Part shown: positions 7,577 through 15,377 of the stretch, piece by piece
Numbering within the stretch: position 1 is the first letter of the stretch
How the letters are laid out: each line of letters opens with the position of its first letter
Source: Ga0077527 sp964433345
GTDB lineage: Bacteria > Pseudomonadota > Gammaproteobacteria > Burkholderiales > SG8-41
NCBI GenBank assembly: GCA_964433345.1
Contig: CAYSQJ010000008.1
Span: forward strand, 62,001 to 126,000
Direction of reading: 5' to 3'
Length of the DNA: 64,000 nt
Position numbers and translations under genes: made by a program
Notes under the pieces: model-generated
Told to the model about the DNA's origin: nothing
The model's input: only the letters and a program-made list of their open reading frames with translations
Database searches by the model: none

Positions 7577-8431
7577 ATGATTGAATCCTGGTTCCAGGGG
7601 CTCGACAGCCGCGGCTTCCACAAACTGCATTACACCGACTGGGGCGATCCATGCAATCCGCGCGTCCTCATCTGCGTGCACGGACTGACCCGCAACTGCC
7701 GCGACTTCGACATGCTGGCCGCGGCACTGCAGGACGAGCTTCGTGTGATCTGCCTCGACATCCCCGGCCGCGGCCGCAGCGACTGGCTGCCGGAACCCGC
7801 GGATTACGGCTACCCCCAGTACATGGCCGACGTGACCGCGCTTCTCGCGCGCATCACCACGGACGGTCCGCGCGAGATTTCCTGGGTCGGCACCTCGATG
7901 GGCGGCATGCTGGGCCTGCTGCTCGCCGCGCGTCCCGGCACGCCGATCAGCCGCCTCGTGCTCAACGACGTCGGCACCGTGATTCCGAAGGAGTCGATGG
8001 CGCGCATCGGCAAGTACGTCGGCCAGGCGCCGGACTTCGATTCCTTCGCGGCGCTGGAGCAGTATGTGCGCAAGGTGTCGGCACCCTTCGGCCCGCTGAG
8101 CGATGCGCAGTGGCGGCACCTGGCCGAGCACAACTCCAGACAGCGTGCCGACGGGCGCTGGGTCATGGGCTATGACCCGGATATCGCGCTGCCATTCCGC
8201 AAGGCCATGGACCGCGACATCCTGCTGTGGAAACCCTATGAGATGCTCACCTGCCCGACATTGCTGCTGCGCGGGGCCGAGTCCGACGTGCTGCCGCGCG
8301 AGGTTGCACTCGAAATGACCCGGCGCGGACCACGTCCCAGTCTGGTGGAGTTTGCCGGCGTCGGCCATGCGCCCGCACTGATGGCGGAAGACCAGATCCG
8401 CGCGGTGCGCGAATTCCTGCTGCAACGATGA
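7577..8431 (+). CDS. Alpha/beta hydrolase
   Basis: 284 residues, no signal peptide. The fold is marked by the oxyanion loop ICVHGLTRN, the nucleophile elbow GTSMGG with Ser107, and a C-terminal GVGHAPALM carrying the catalytic His; the acid is probably Asp in the RGAESDVLP segment. This is the esterase/lipase or C-C hydrolase class and its substrate cannot be read from sequence. It lies 19 bases after the GIDE gene and its stop overlaps the next start (ATGA), so it is translationally coupled to the DUF1992 gene. Confidence 0.9.
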   Translation: MIESWFQGLDSRGFHKLHYTDWGDPCNPRVLICVHGLTRNCRDFDMLAAALQDELRVICLDIPGRGRSDWLPEPADYGYPQYMADVTALLARITTDGPREISWVGTSMGGMLGLLLAARPGTPISRLVLNDVGTVIPKESMARIGKYVGQAPDFDSFAALEQYVRKVSAPFGPLSDAQWRHLAEHNSRQRADGRWVMGYDPDIALPFRKAMDRDILLWKPYEMLTCPTLLLRGAESDVLPREVALEMTRRGPRPSLVEFAGVGHAPALMAEDQIRAVREFLLQR

Positions 8432-8820
8432 GACGCGCACCGCGGCCGACTCCGTCCCTGCTCGACAACCTTGCCGAGAAACATATCGGCGACGCACAGG
8501 CGCGCGGCGAGTTCGATGACCTGCCGGGCACCGGTGTACCGCTGGATCTCGGGAACGATGCACTGGTGCCGGAAGAATTGCGCGCGGCCTACCGCATGCT
8601 GAAGAATGCCGGCTGCCTGCCGCCGGAACTGGAGTCCCACGCCGAGATCCGCGACATCGAAACCCTGCTGCGCGCAGCGGACAACGAGGACGAGCGTGGC
8701 CGGCTGCTCGCCCGCCTGCAGTTCCTGCTGCTGCGCGCGCCGCTGGGCCGGCGCGGCGGCCTCAGCGTGGAAGCGGATTACTCCGAAAAAATCGCGGAGA
8801 AACTCGAACGCAGTCGCTGA
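8428..8820 (+). CDS. DUF1992 (DnaJ-homologue subfamily C member 28 conserved domain) protein
   Basis: 130 residues. LLDNLAEKHIGDAQARGEFDDLPGTGVPL is close to the family signature (split here as LLDNLAEKHI, then AQARGEFDDLPG), followed by LVPEELRAAYRMLKNAGCLPPE. The family is small, soluble and of unknown function in bacteria. The ATG overlaps the hydrolase stop by four bases. It converges with the FrnE-like gene, only 18 bases separating the two stops, and no terminator hairpin is visible there. Confidence 0.88.
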   Translation: MRRAPRPTPSLLDNLAEKHIGDAQARGEFDDLPGTGVPLDLGNDALVPEELRAAYRMLKNAGCLPPELESHAEIRDIETLLRAADNEDERGRLLARLQFLLLRAPLGRRGGLSVEADYSEKIAEKLERSR

Positions 8821-8838
8821 ATGGCCAAAGCGGCGGGA

Positions 8839-9486
8839 TCAACCCTGCCGCGCCTGCTCCATCGCCTGCAGCAGCACATCCGGCTCCTGGGCGCCGGAGA
8901 CGCCGATCGTGCGGTTGAATATGAAAAAGGGCACGCCGCCGATACCCACCTGCCGCGCTTCGACATCAGCGCCGTGAATGAGGTCGACATCGCTGTCGGT
9001 GGCGAGGTAGGCCAGGATTTCCTCACGGTCGAACCCCGCCTGTGCCGCATATTCCGCCAGCGTCGCATCGTCGGTCAGATTTGCGCCTTCGACGAAATAG
9101 GCACGGAACAGTGCCTCCGCCACCTCGTCCTGTTTGCCAAGCTCGCCGGCGCGATGGATCAGGCGATGCGCCTTGACGGTGTTCGGCTGCACCCTGATTT
9201 TCTCGAACTGCATGTCGAGTCCCAGCGACTCGCCGACCGCTGCGACGCGTTTGTAACGCGAGCTGTCCTTTTCGCCGAACTTGCGCAGGATGTAGTCGGC
9301 ACGCGAGATGCCTTCCGGCGGCAGGTCGGGATTCAACTGGAACGGCAGCCAGCGCACGGCTGGCGGTGCTTCATCGGGATGCAGTTCGGCGAACTGCCTG
9401 AGCGCGATTTCCAGCTTGCGCTTGCCGATGAAACACCAGGGTCAGACCACGTCGGAAACGATGTCGATGCTGATGGGCTTGATCAT
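8839..9486 (-). CDS. DsbA/FrnE-type thiol oxidoreductase with in-frame UGA at the first active-site Cys (candidate selenoprotein)
   Basis: Read from the ATG at 9486, the frame encodes 215 residues with a single internal UGA at codon 15 (9444-9442). The context is SDVV-[UGA]-PWCFIGKR, where the FrnE/2-hydroxychromene-2-carboxylate isomerase-like family has SDVVCPWCFIGKR, so UGA replaces exactly the first Cys of the CPWC redox motif. The rest is intact: FQLNPDLPPEG, GVPFFIFN and GAQEPDVLLQAMEQA are family motifs. The upstream ATG has a good ribosome site (GGAG, five-base spacing), whereas a start after the UGA would delete the active site. A hairpin with SECIS-like features follows the UGA. Alternatives are a nonsense mutation or a base-call error (UGC to UGA). 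No selenocysteine machinery gene lies in the window. Confidence 0.75.
9407..9434 (-). promoter_or_regulatory. Candidate bacterial SECIS-like hairpin just downstream of the UGA
   Basis: Counting U of the UGA as 1, nucleotides 11-15 pair with 34-38 (one G-U), A16-U17 bulge out, 18-21 (CGGC) pair with 30-33 (GCUG), and an eight-base loop AAGCGCAA (22-29) closes it. The bulged U at 17 and a loop spanning 23-24 match the geometry of the E. coli fdhF element. The first loop G is at position 24, not 22-23, and coding constraint could produce such a fold by chance. Confidence 0.5.
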
Positions 9487-9495
9487 GAAGGCTCC
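9487..9495 (-). promoter_or_regulatory. Ribosome binding site deciding the start of the UGA-containing gene
   Basis: GGAG with a five-base spacer precedes the ATG at 9486. It argues that translation begins upstream of the in-frame UGA and so must pass it to make the conserved protein. Confidence 0.7.
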
Positions 9496-9555
9496 GTTTG
9501 GAGGGTTGTTGTCTGTAGTTTATACAGCAGAAAGGAACTGGACTCGCCAAGCCAC

Positions 9556-9592
9556 TCACCCCAACCCTCTGCCCGCGAATATGTGGAGAGAG
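9556..9592. repeat. Degenerate copy of the CCCTCTCCCC-type intergenic palindrome
   Basis: CTCACCCCAACCCTCT and GGAGAGAGGG bracket a GCCCGCGAATATGT centre, resembling the perfect hairpin at 2881-2910. It lies between the FrnE-like gene and the prpD-like gene. Confidence 0.55.
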
Positions 9593-9639
9593 GGAGTATC
9601 ATACAATGATATAAGTATTTGATTTTATTGATATTTTTA

Positions 9640-11031
9640 TTAATTTCTCAATGACATCAGATCGAGCCGTCCGGCAAAGAATCCCGGCACCGATTGCAGG
9701 AATTTGTCGCACTGCTGCGGATTCCAGCCCCCGAACAGCGCGTTGCGGCGGAATTTGTCCTCGATCTCGGCGCGCGTCAGCGGCTCCTGCGCGCCACCGC
9801 GGATATGCGGCTGGCGTTCCTCGAACACGCGGCCGTCCTTCAGCGTCATGCGCACATGGCCGGTATAGGCCTTTGGATAGGGGTTGTTGGGATCGACCAC
9901 GTATTTCACCTTGCCTGCCAGCGCGAGGATGCGCTCGTCGCGCACGGTCTTTTCGGTGAAAGCCGCAAGCCCTGCCCCGCCGGTGACAAAGGCCACCGCG
10001 ATGTTGAAAGGCGCGCTGAATTTGGCCGCGTAGTCATTGGCCGGGCGCTGCTTGGCCGGCAGCGGATCCCACAGACGGTGCACATAACCCTCTGCGGTCT
10101 CGCAGAGCACATCGGCGACGTCCTCCGCGGCGAAGCCCTTCTTTGCCAGACGCAGTGCGCAGTCAACATAGGGCTGGTTCATGGTGCCCGTGGCATAAGG
10201 CTTGAAGGTGATGCGCGACATGTACCAGTCGCGGCAAAAGTCGCGGGTCAGCACATCGTAGTTGCCCTCTGCTGAACGGGCAAAAGCATAGTACAGGCCG
10301 TGTGTGCCTTCGAACACCGTGCGCGGCCCGAGGAAACCCTGTTGCCCCAGGCGCGCGGCCTGGATGCCGACCTGCGCCGACCAGCCGGCATGCATGCGCT
10401 TGGTCCAGGCCCCCTCGGCCAGATACTCGATGATGCCGCTCGCCATGCTGCCGGCAATGCCCAGCGCATCGACAGTCTGTTTTTTGTCGAGCTTCATCGC
10501 CCGCGCCACCGCCAGCGTTGCCGCCATTGCGCCGAGTACTGCAGTCGGGTGAAAACCCGACTTGTGGATGGCCTTCGGAATCACCATCGACATCCGGCAC
10601 AGCGTTTCAACGCCGGCGACAAAACCCGCCAGCACGTCGCGGCCGTCACAGCCGAAGCGCTCCGCCGCAGCCAGCACCGCCGGGCCGATCACGGTACTGG
10701 AATGCACCGGCCCGCCCTCGAAGGTGTCGTCGAAATCTTCGCCATGGGTCGCAGTACCGTTGATCAGCGCTGCCGACTCGGCGGAAAAGGTCTGCGCATG
10801 GCCGATCGCCGTGCAGGGGCCGCCGGCATCGACGCCGGCGATCACCGCCTTGACGTAATCGGTGCCGCGCGCGGCGACGCAGAGGCCGACCACGTCGATC
10901 AGCAATTCCTCGGCCCGGGCACGGACTTCGGCCGGCAGTTGTTCAACTGTCAGCGCCGCGGCCTGGTCGGCAAGTTTTTCGGCAATAGCGACTTCGGGAA
11001 GTTTGGCAGTGTTCATCGTGTCATCAGTCAT
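9640..11031 (-). CDS. MmgE/PrpD family protein (first of three paralogues)
   Basis: 463 residues from the ATG at 11031. Family features include LIDVVGLCVAARGT, INGTATHGEDFDDT (the substrate-site His/Asp region), SGFHPTAVLGAMAAT and MHAGWSAQVGIQAARLG. The family covers 2-methylcitrate dehydratase, cis-aconitate decarboxylase and iminodisuccinate epimerase; which reaction applies here is unknown. It is the last gene of a tctB-tctA-bug-prpD run, suggesting the enzyme acts on a tricarboxylate-like compound imported by that transporter. A terminator-like hairpin sits directly before the start and there is no good ribosome site; Met at 11016 is an alternative start. An A/T-rich tail follows the stop. 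Confidence 0.88.
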   Translation of the reverse strand: MTDDTMNTAKLPEVAIAEKLADQAAALTVEQLPAEVRARAEELLIDVVGLCVAARGTDYVKAVIAGVDAGGPCTAIGHAQTFSAESAALINGTATHGEDFDDTFEGGPVHSSTVIGPAVLAAAERFGCDGRDVLAGFVAGVETLCRMSMVIPKAIHKSGFHPTAVLGAMAATLAVARAMKLDKKQTVDALGIAGSMASGIIEYLAEGAWTKRMHAGWSAQVGIQAARLGQQGFLGPRTVFEGTHGLYYAFARSAEGNYDVLTRDFCRDWYMSRITFKPYATGTMNQPYVDCALRLAKKGFAAEDVADVLCETAEGYVHRLWDPLPAKQRPANDYAAKFSAPFNIAVAFVTGGAGLAAFTEKTVRDERILALAGKVKYVVDPNNPYPKAYTGHVRMTLKDGRVFEERQPHIRGGAQEPLTRAEIEDKFRRNALFGGWNPQQCDKFLQSVPGFFAGRLDLMSLRN

Positions 11032-11032
11032 C

Positions 11033-11062
11033 AAAGAAAAAGCGGGGGTTGTCCGCCCCCGC
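11033..11062 (-). terminator. Intrinsic terminator-like hairpin between bug and mmgE/prpD
   Basis: On the minus strand GCGGGGG and CCCCCGC pair across a seven-base loop and are followed directly by TTTTTCTTT. The T-tract ends one base before the ATG at 11031. A second hairpin (GGCCCC/GGGGCC, 11068-11085) precedes it. It should terminate or attenuate transcription from tctBA-bug into the prpD-like gene. Confidence 0.75.
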
Positions 11063-11100
11063 CGGATGGCCCCTTTGCCGGGGCCCGCGATGCGTGAAAA

Positions 11101-12075
11101 TCAGCGCACGACCTTGGCGCCTGCCTCCTTGAGGATGCCGCGCATCTGGTTGGTGAAGCTGTCAAAGAATTTCGCCAGCTCGGCCGACTTCATGTAGCCG
11201 TCCTCGAACTGCTGGTCATCAAGGTACTTGCGCCAGGTGGCAGTCTTGGTGAGTCGCAGGAACAGGTCCTCATAGTAGGCAACCACATCCGGCGCCACAC
11301 CCGGCGGCATCACGATGCCGCGCACCTGGGGCACGACGGGAATGTCATAGCCGGCCTCCTTGATCGTGGGAACATTCGGGAATCCGGCGAGACGCTTGTC
11401 CGTGACTTGCGCAATCACCCGCATGTTGCCGGCCTTGATGTGTTCGCCGGCTTCCTGCGGCTCGACCACCATCATGTTGACGTGGCCGCCGAGCAGCGCG
11501 GCGATGCGCTCGCCACCGCCGGGGAAGGAAATATAGGCCCAGTCCGACCCGGTGTCTTTCATCAGCAGCTGGCGCACCACGTTGTCGCGGCTGGTGATCG
11601 AGCCGCCGGACTGCTTGAGGGTCTTCGGCTTGGCCTTGGCTTCGTCGATGAAATCCTTCAGCGTCTTGAACTTCGAATCCGCCTTCACCGCGATCAGCGC
11701 CGGCTCCAGCACCAGCCGCGATACCGGGGTCATGTCCTTGATGGTGTACTTGGCCTCGGCACGGGTCAGCGGATTGGTCAGCCAGTTGCCGGTAAACACG
11801 GCGATGGCATGGCTGTCACCCTTTTTCTCGGCCACGTAGGCCATCGCGGTCAGGCCGCCGCCACCGGACTTGTTGTTGACCTGGAAGCGCACCGGCGCCA
11901 GGTTTTCCTTTTCGATGACCTGGGCCATGAAGCGGGCCAGCACGTCGGCACCGCCGCCGGGGCCGGTGTGGACGATGAACTCGACCGGCTTGGTCGGCTT
12001 GAACTGGGCCCAGGCCGGTGCTGCGGCCAGGGCTGCGGCGCAGGCCGCAAGCATGAACGATGAACGCAATTTCAT
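11101..12075 (-). CDS. Bug/TctC-family tripartite tricarboxylate transporter substrate-binding protein
   Basis: 324 residues from the ATG at 12075, preceded by a near-perfect GAGGAGGT. A signal peptide (MKLRSSFMLAAC... ending AWAQ) directs it to the periplasm. The mature start FKPTKPVEFIVHTGPGGGADVLARF is the Bug family signature region; FPGGGERIAALLGGHVNMMV and GIVMPPGVAP are further conserved parts. Bug proteins bind carboxylates such as citrate, glutamate or nicotinate. It is directly downstream of tctA and tctB, so it is probably the cognate receptor of this permease. Confidence 0.93.
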   Translation of the reverse strand: MKLRSSFMLAACAAALAAAPAWAQFKPTKPVEFIVHTGPGGGADVLARFMAQVIEKENLAPVRFQVNNKSGGGGLTAMAYVAEKKGDSHAIAVFTGNWLTNPLTRAEAKYTIKDMTPVSRLVLEPALIAVKADSKFKTLKDFIDEAKAKPKTLKQSGGSITSRDNVVRQLLMKDTGSDWAYISFPGGGERIAALLGGHVNMMVVEPQEAGEHIKAGNMRVIAQVTDKRLAGFPNVPTIKEAGYDIPVVPQVRGIVMPPGVAPDVVAYYEDLFLRLTKTATWRKYLDDQQFEDGYMKSAELAKFFDSFTNQMRGILKEAGAKVVR

Positions 12076-12124
12076 TGTGTTTACCTCCTCGATGAACGAC
12101 GTGCGGGATCGACCCGGGTCCGGG

Positions 12125-13636
12125 TCAACCGTTTTCCTCAATGGCCTTGACCCGCCAGGAATTGACTTTCCGGAACAGCGGCAGGCACAGCAGCGCGACG
12201 GCCAAAAATAGCATTACCGCCGAAATCGGTCTAGACACGAGAATCGACAGCTCGCCACCGGACATCATCAGCGACTGGCGCAGCGCCCGTTCCATCGAAT
12301 CACCGAGCACCAGGCCGAGGATCAGCGGGGCCGAAGGGTAATCAAGGCGCCGCATCAGGTAACCGAGCAGGCCGAAAGCGGCGAGCATCGCGCAGTCGAA
12401 CATGCTGCCCGACACCGAATACACGCCGACCAGCGAAATGCCGAAAATGATCGGATACAGCAGGTACTCGCGGATCTTGAGAATTTGCGCGAACAGCGGA
12501 ATCAGCGGCAGGTTCAGCACCAGCAGCATCACGTTGCCGACATACATGCTCGCCACCAGCCCCCAGAACAGTTCCGGGTTGTCCTGGATCATCAGCGGTC
12601 CCGGGCGCAGCCCCCACAGGATGAAGGCGGCGAGCAGGATCGCCGTGGTCGCCGAGCCGGGGATGCCCAGCGTCAGCAGCGGCACCAGAGAGCCTCCGGT
12701 CTCCGAGTTGTTCGCACCTTCGGGGGCTGCGACGCCCTCGGGCACTCCGGTGCCGAATTTTTCCGGGTGTTTCGATACCGCCTTCTCGACGCCGTAGGAA
12801 ATGAAGGACGCGATGGTCGAGCCCGCGCCCGGCAGCACGCCAATGATGAAACCGATGACCGAGCCGTTGAGGAAGGCAAAGCGGCAGGCCTTGAGTTCGG
12901 CCATGGTCGGCAGCAGGTTGCGCAGCCCCTTCGGCACCGGCAGCAGCGTGCCTTCACCGCGCTTCTCCATGTTGCCCAGCACCTCGCCCAGGGCAAACAC
13001 ACCGATGGCGACGACGACGAAATCGATGCCGTCGAGCAGATGCGTGGTGCCGAAGGTGAAGCGCGAGGCGTCGCTGAACAGGTCTATGCCCATGCTGGCG
13101 ATCCAAAGGCCGACCAGCATCGCCAGCAGCGCCTTGACCAGCGATGCGCCGGCGAGCAGCACGACCATTGCCAGGCCCAGCGACATCAGCGCGAAATACT
13201 CGGGCGAGCTGAAGGACAGCGCGAACTTCGACAGCGGCGGCGCGAGCAGCATCAGACCGATCACGCCGACCGTGCCGGCAACGAAGGACGATATCGCGGC
13301 AATGCCCAGCGCCGCCCCGCCGCGTCCCTTGCGCGCCATCTGGTAGCCGTCGAGGCAGGTCACCACGGAAGCCGACTCGCCCGGCACGTTGAGCAGGATC
13401 GCCGTCGTCGAGCCGCCATACTTGGCCCCGTAATAGATGCCGGCCAGCATGATCACCGCACTGGTCGGCGACATGTTGAAGGTCAGCGGCAGCAGCATCG
13501 CGATCGTTGCCGCCGGCCCTAGCCCCGGCAGCACGCCGATCACAGTACCGAGAAACACGCCGACAAAACACCAGAACAGGTTCATCGGCTGCAGCGCAAC
13601 CGCGAAACCCTGGCCCAGACCGAGCAGCGCTTCCAT
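12125..13636 (-). CDS. tctA: Tripartite tricarboxylate transporter large permease TctA
   Basis: 503 residues, the normal TctA size, with about ten to twelve hydrophobic segments. Signature parts are the N-terminal GVFLGTVIGVLPGLGPAATIAML, abbreviated here as VIGVLPGLGPAA, the repeated VIGFIIGVLPGAGSTIA and the middle LTLGIPGSATTAILLAA. It forms the large transmembrane subunit of the TTT transporter with TctB. The start ATG at 13636 lies one base after the tctB stop, so the two are translationally coupled; the open frame extends further upstream only as overlap with tctB. Confidence 0.95.
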   Translation of the reverse strand: MEALLGLGQGFAVALQPMNLFWCFVGVFLGTVIGVLPGLGPAATIAMLLPLTFNMSPTSAVIMLAGIYYGAKYGGSTTAILLNVPGESASVVTCLDGYQMARKGRGGAALGIAAISSFVAGTVGVIGLMLLAPPLSKFALSFSSPEYFALMSLGLAMVVLLAGASLVKALLAMLVGLWIASMGIDLFSDASRFTFGTTHLLDGIDFVVVAIGVFALGEVLGNMEKRGEGTLLPVPKGLRNLLPTMAELKACRFAFLNGSVIGFIIGVLPGAGSTIASFISYGVEKAVSKHPEKFGTGVPEGVAAPEGANNSETGGSLVPLLTLGIPGSATTAILLAAFILWGLRPGPLMIQDNPELFWGLVASMYVGNVMLLVLNLPLIPLFAQILKIREYLLYPIIFGISLVGVYSVSGSMFDCAMLAAFGLLGYLMRRLDYPSAPLILGLVLGDSMERALRQSLMMSGGELSILVSRPISAVMLFLAVALLCLPLFRKVNSWRVKAIEENG

Positions 13637-13637
13637 A

Positions 13638-14090
13638 TCAGAATCCCAGCGGGCCGACCGGCAGGCTGAGGCCCAGCGCCAGCACGAACACCAGATAGAA
13701 GCCGGCGGCATTGCCGACAGCCGCGGCCACCGCGATCTTCAGCGGCCTGCCATACATCACCGCCACCACGAACAGGGTCAGCAGCGCCAGCGCCAGCAGG
13801 AAGCCCAGCATGTTCATCAGCACAACGGATGCCGCAAAGCCCGCCCAGGCAAGCAGCGCGCGGCCGGTGGCACCCCAGTCCACCGTGCTACCCGCAGCCG
13901 GGCGCATCGCTGAATTCAGCACCAGCACCAGCGACAGCAGCAGCATCGCAATGCCGTACCACAGCGGAAAGAAACCCGGGCCCGGGCCCTCTTCACTCAT
14001 GTAATTCCAGCCACGGGCCTCGATGATGACGTAAACGCCCAGCGCGGCCAGCGCGGCCCCGGACAGCACGTCTCCGTTCAATCGCTTCAT
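13638..14090 (-). CDS. tctB: Tripartite tricarboxylate transporter small permease TctB
   Basis: 150 residues with four predicted membrane segments (about residues 8-25, 44-60, 82-98, and 118-140). GPGPGFFPLWYGIAMLLLSL is characteristic of the DUF1468/TctB family. It is the small membrane subunit of the TTT system and the first gene of the tctB-tctA-bug run. GGAGGAG precedes its ATG. The 122 bases upstream hold an 8-bp inverted repeat (GTCCGGGC, 14172-14179, and GCCCGGAC, 14196-14203) without a T-tract. Confidence 0.92.
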   Translation of the reverse strand: MKRLNGDVLSGAALAALGVYVIIEARGWNYMSEEGPGPGFFPLWYGIAMLLLSLVLVLNSAMRPAAGSTVDWGATGRALLAWAGFAASVVLMNMLGFLLALALLTLFVVAVMYGRPLKIAVAAAVGNAAGFYLVFVLALGLSLPVGPLGF

Positions 14091-14212
14091 GTCCTGCTCC
14101 TCCTGCGGGGATGGACCGCCCGGCCATTAAATTCGGCCCTTGTGCGATATCCCCGGATTGTTCTCGCTGACGTCCGGGCCGCTAGCCGTGGCTGCGCCCG
14201 GACTGTCCCGCT

Positions 14213-14917
14213 TCAGTCATCGATCTCGTAACCGGCCGCGATCAGGCTGGGCCGGAATTCCGGCGCGGTCAGCCGCCGCACGAATTCGCGCGCGAGTTCC
14301 GGCCGAGTGGCGCGCGCTGCAATGCCTGCCGTGTAAACCGTTTTCATCTGGAATTCATCGGGCAGGGCTCCGACATAACTGACACCCTGAACCGGAAGGA
14401 TTTCGGTGTTCTGGGTGATACCGAGCTCGAAGCTGCCGTTGCTCGCAGCCAGCCAGTTCATCGCCGCGTTGCCATTGGGGAAGAACTGCATGCGATCCTC
14501 GACCTGGGAAGCCACGCCGAGCCGCTCCATCAGCTTCATGACGATCTTGCCGGCGGTCGCCGTAGCCGGATCCGGGCAGACGATGACGGAGGCGGCGAGG
14601 ATGTTGGCGCGCAGTGCCTCGCGGCTGCGCACCTCCGGCAGCGGCGTGCCGGCACGCACCGCGACGCCGGTGCCGACCTTGCCGATGTCGGTTACCGAGG
14701 ACACGGCGACCAGCCCGCCCGAGACCAGATCCTGGATCAGTTGCGCACTCAAGATGATGACATCGACAGGCTCGCCCCCGACCATGCGCGCCTTCATCGC
14801 GCCGACCGCACCATAGGCCGCCTCGACCCGGTGCCCGGTTTCGCGCTGGTACACCGCGATCACCTGCTCACAGACGGCCTGTGCCGCCCCGGCGCTCAGC
14901 AAGCGCAATACCGCCAT
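14213..14917 (-). CDS. ModA-like substrate-binding protein without signal peptide
   Basis: 234 residues. The fold is that of molybdate-type periplasmic binding proteins: LRLLSAGAAQAVCEQVIAVY near the start, FEAAYGAVG-like AAYGAVGAMKARM, GEPVDVIILSA, and the later GNAAMNWLAAS and FELGITQNTEILP. No hydrophobic leader is present, so the protein appears to stay in the cytoplasm or depends on an unrecognised start; GGGAGAG at the proper distance supports the start chosen. No ModB or ModC partner is adjacent. It precedes tctBA-bug-prpD on the same strand and may belong to that unit. Function unknown. Confidence 0.8.
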   Translation of the reverse strand: MAVLRLLSAGAAQAVCEQVIAVYQRETGHRVEAAYGAVGAMKARMVGGEPVDVIILSAQLIQDLVSGGLVAVSSVTDIGKVGTGVAVRAGTPLPEVRSREALRANILAASVIVCPDPATATAGKIVMKLMERLGVASQVEDRMQFFPNGNAAMNWLAASNGSFELGITQNTEILPVQGVSYVGALPDEFQMKTVYTAGIAARATRPELAREFVRRLTAPEFRPSLIAAGYEIDD

Positions 14918-15035
14918 GACCGTCTCTCCCGCCAGAATGAAATCGAACGCCGGATGTTACCAGCACCCCTTCCCGGCTCATACCCCCGCAGCTGCCCTTG
15001 CCCTGCGCGGACGCCTGCCTTAGTCTGGGTTTGGC

Positions 15036-15359
15036 ATGAAAAGAGTCCACAATGCACGACATGGCGCCGAGGCCCATCTGATCCGCGGCTTTCTCGAATC
15101 CCACGGCATAGAGGCCGTGGTGCGCGGCGATCTGCTCGCCGGGGGCTGGGGAGAACTGCCGGTGGACCTCTGCGCAGTCTGGATCAGCGACGACAGCCGC
15201 TTCGACGAAGCCGACCGGCTGTTGCGCGATTTCCTCAACGGCGCGCCGGCACGCATCCACGGCACCAAAGACTGGCGCTGCCCGGATTGCGCAGAAACAA
15301 TCGAAGGACAGTTCACCGCCTGCTGGCAGTGCGGCCGCGAGCGCCCGTTGCCGGACTGA
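15036..15359 (+). CDS. DUF2007-type protein with C-terminal zinc ribbon
   Basis: 107 residues. The N-terminal half (RGFLESHGIEAVVRGDLLAGG and EADRLLRDF) matches the putative signal-transducing DUF2007 fold, a small ACT-like module. The C-terminus carries CPDC and CWQCG, four Cys that would bind one zinc. It is soluble and stands alone between divergent or convergent neighbours. Biological role unknown. Confidence 0.8.
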   Translation: MKRVHNARHGAEAHLIRGFLESHGIEAVVRGDLLAGGWGELPVDLCAVWISDDSRFDEADRLLRDFLNGAPARIHGTKDWRCPDCAETIEGQFTACWQCGRERPLPD

Positions 15360-15377
15360 TGCCGCCGGCTGCGGCGC

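Noticed and set aside
8839..9357. A shorter FrnE-like protein starting after the UGA (GTG at 9357)
   Set aside because: It would lack the redox motif and the first beta strand, and the ribosome site lies before the upstream ATG.
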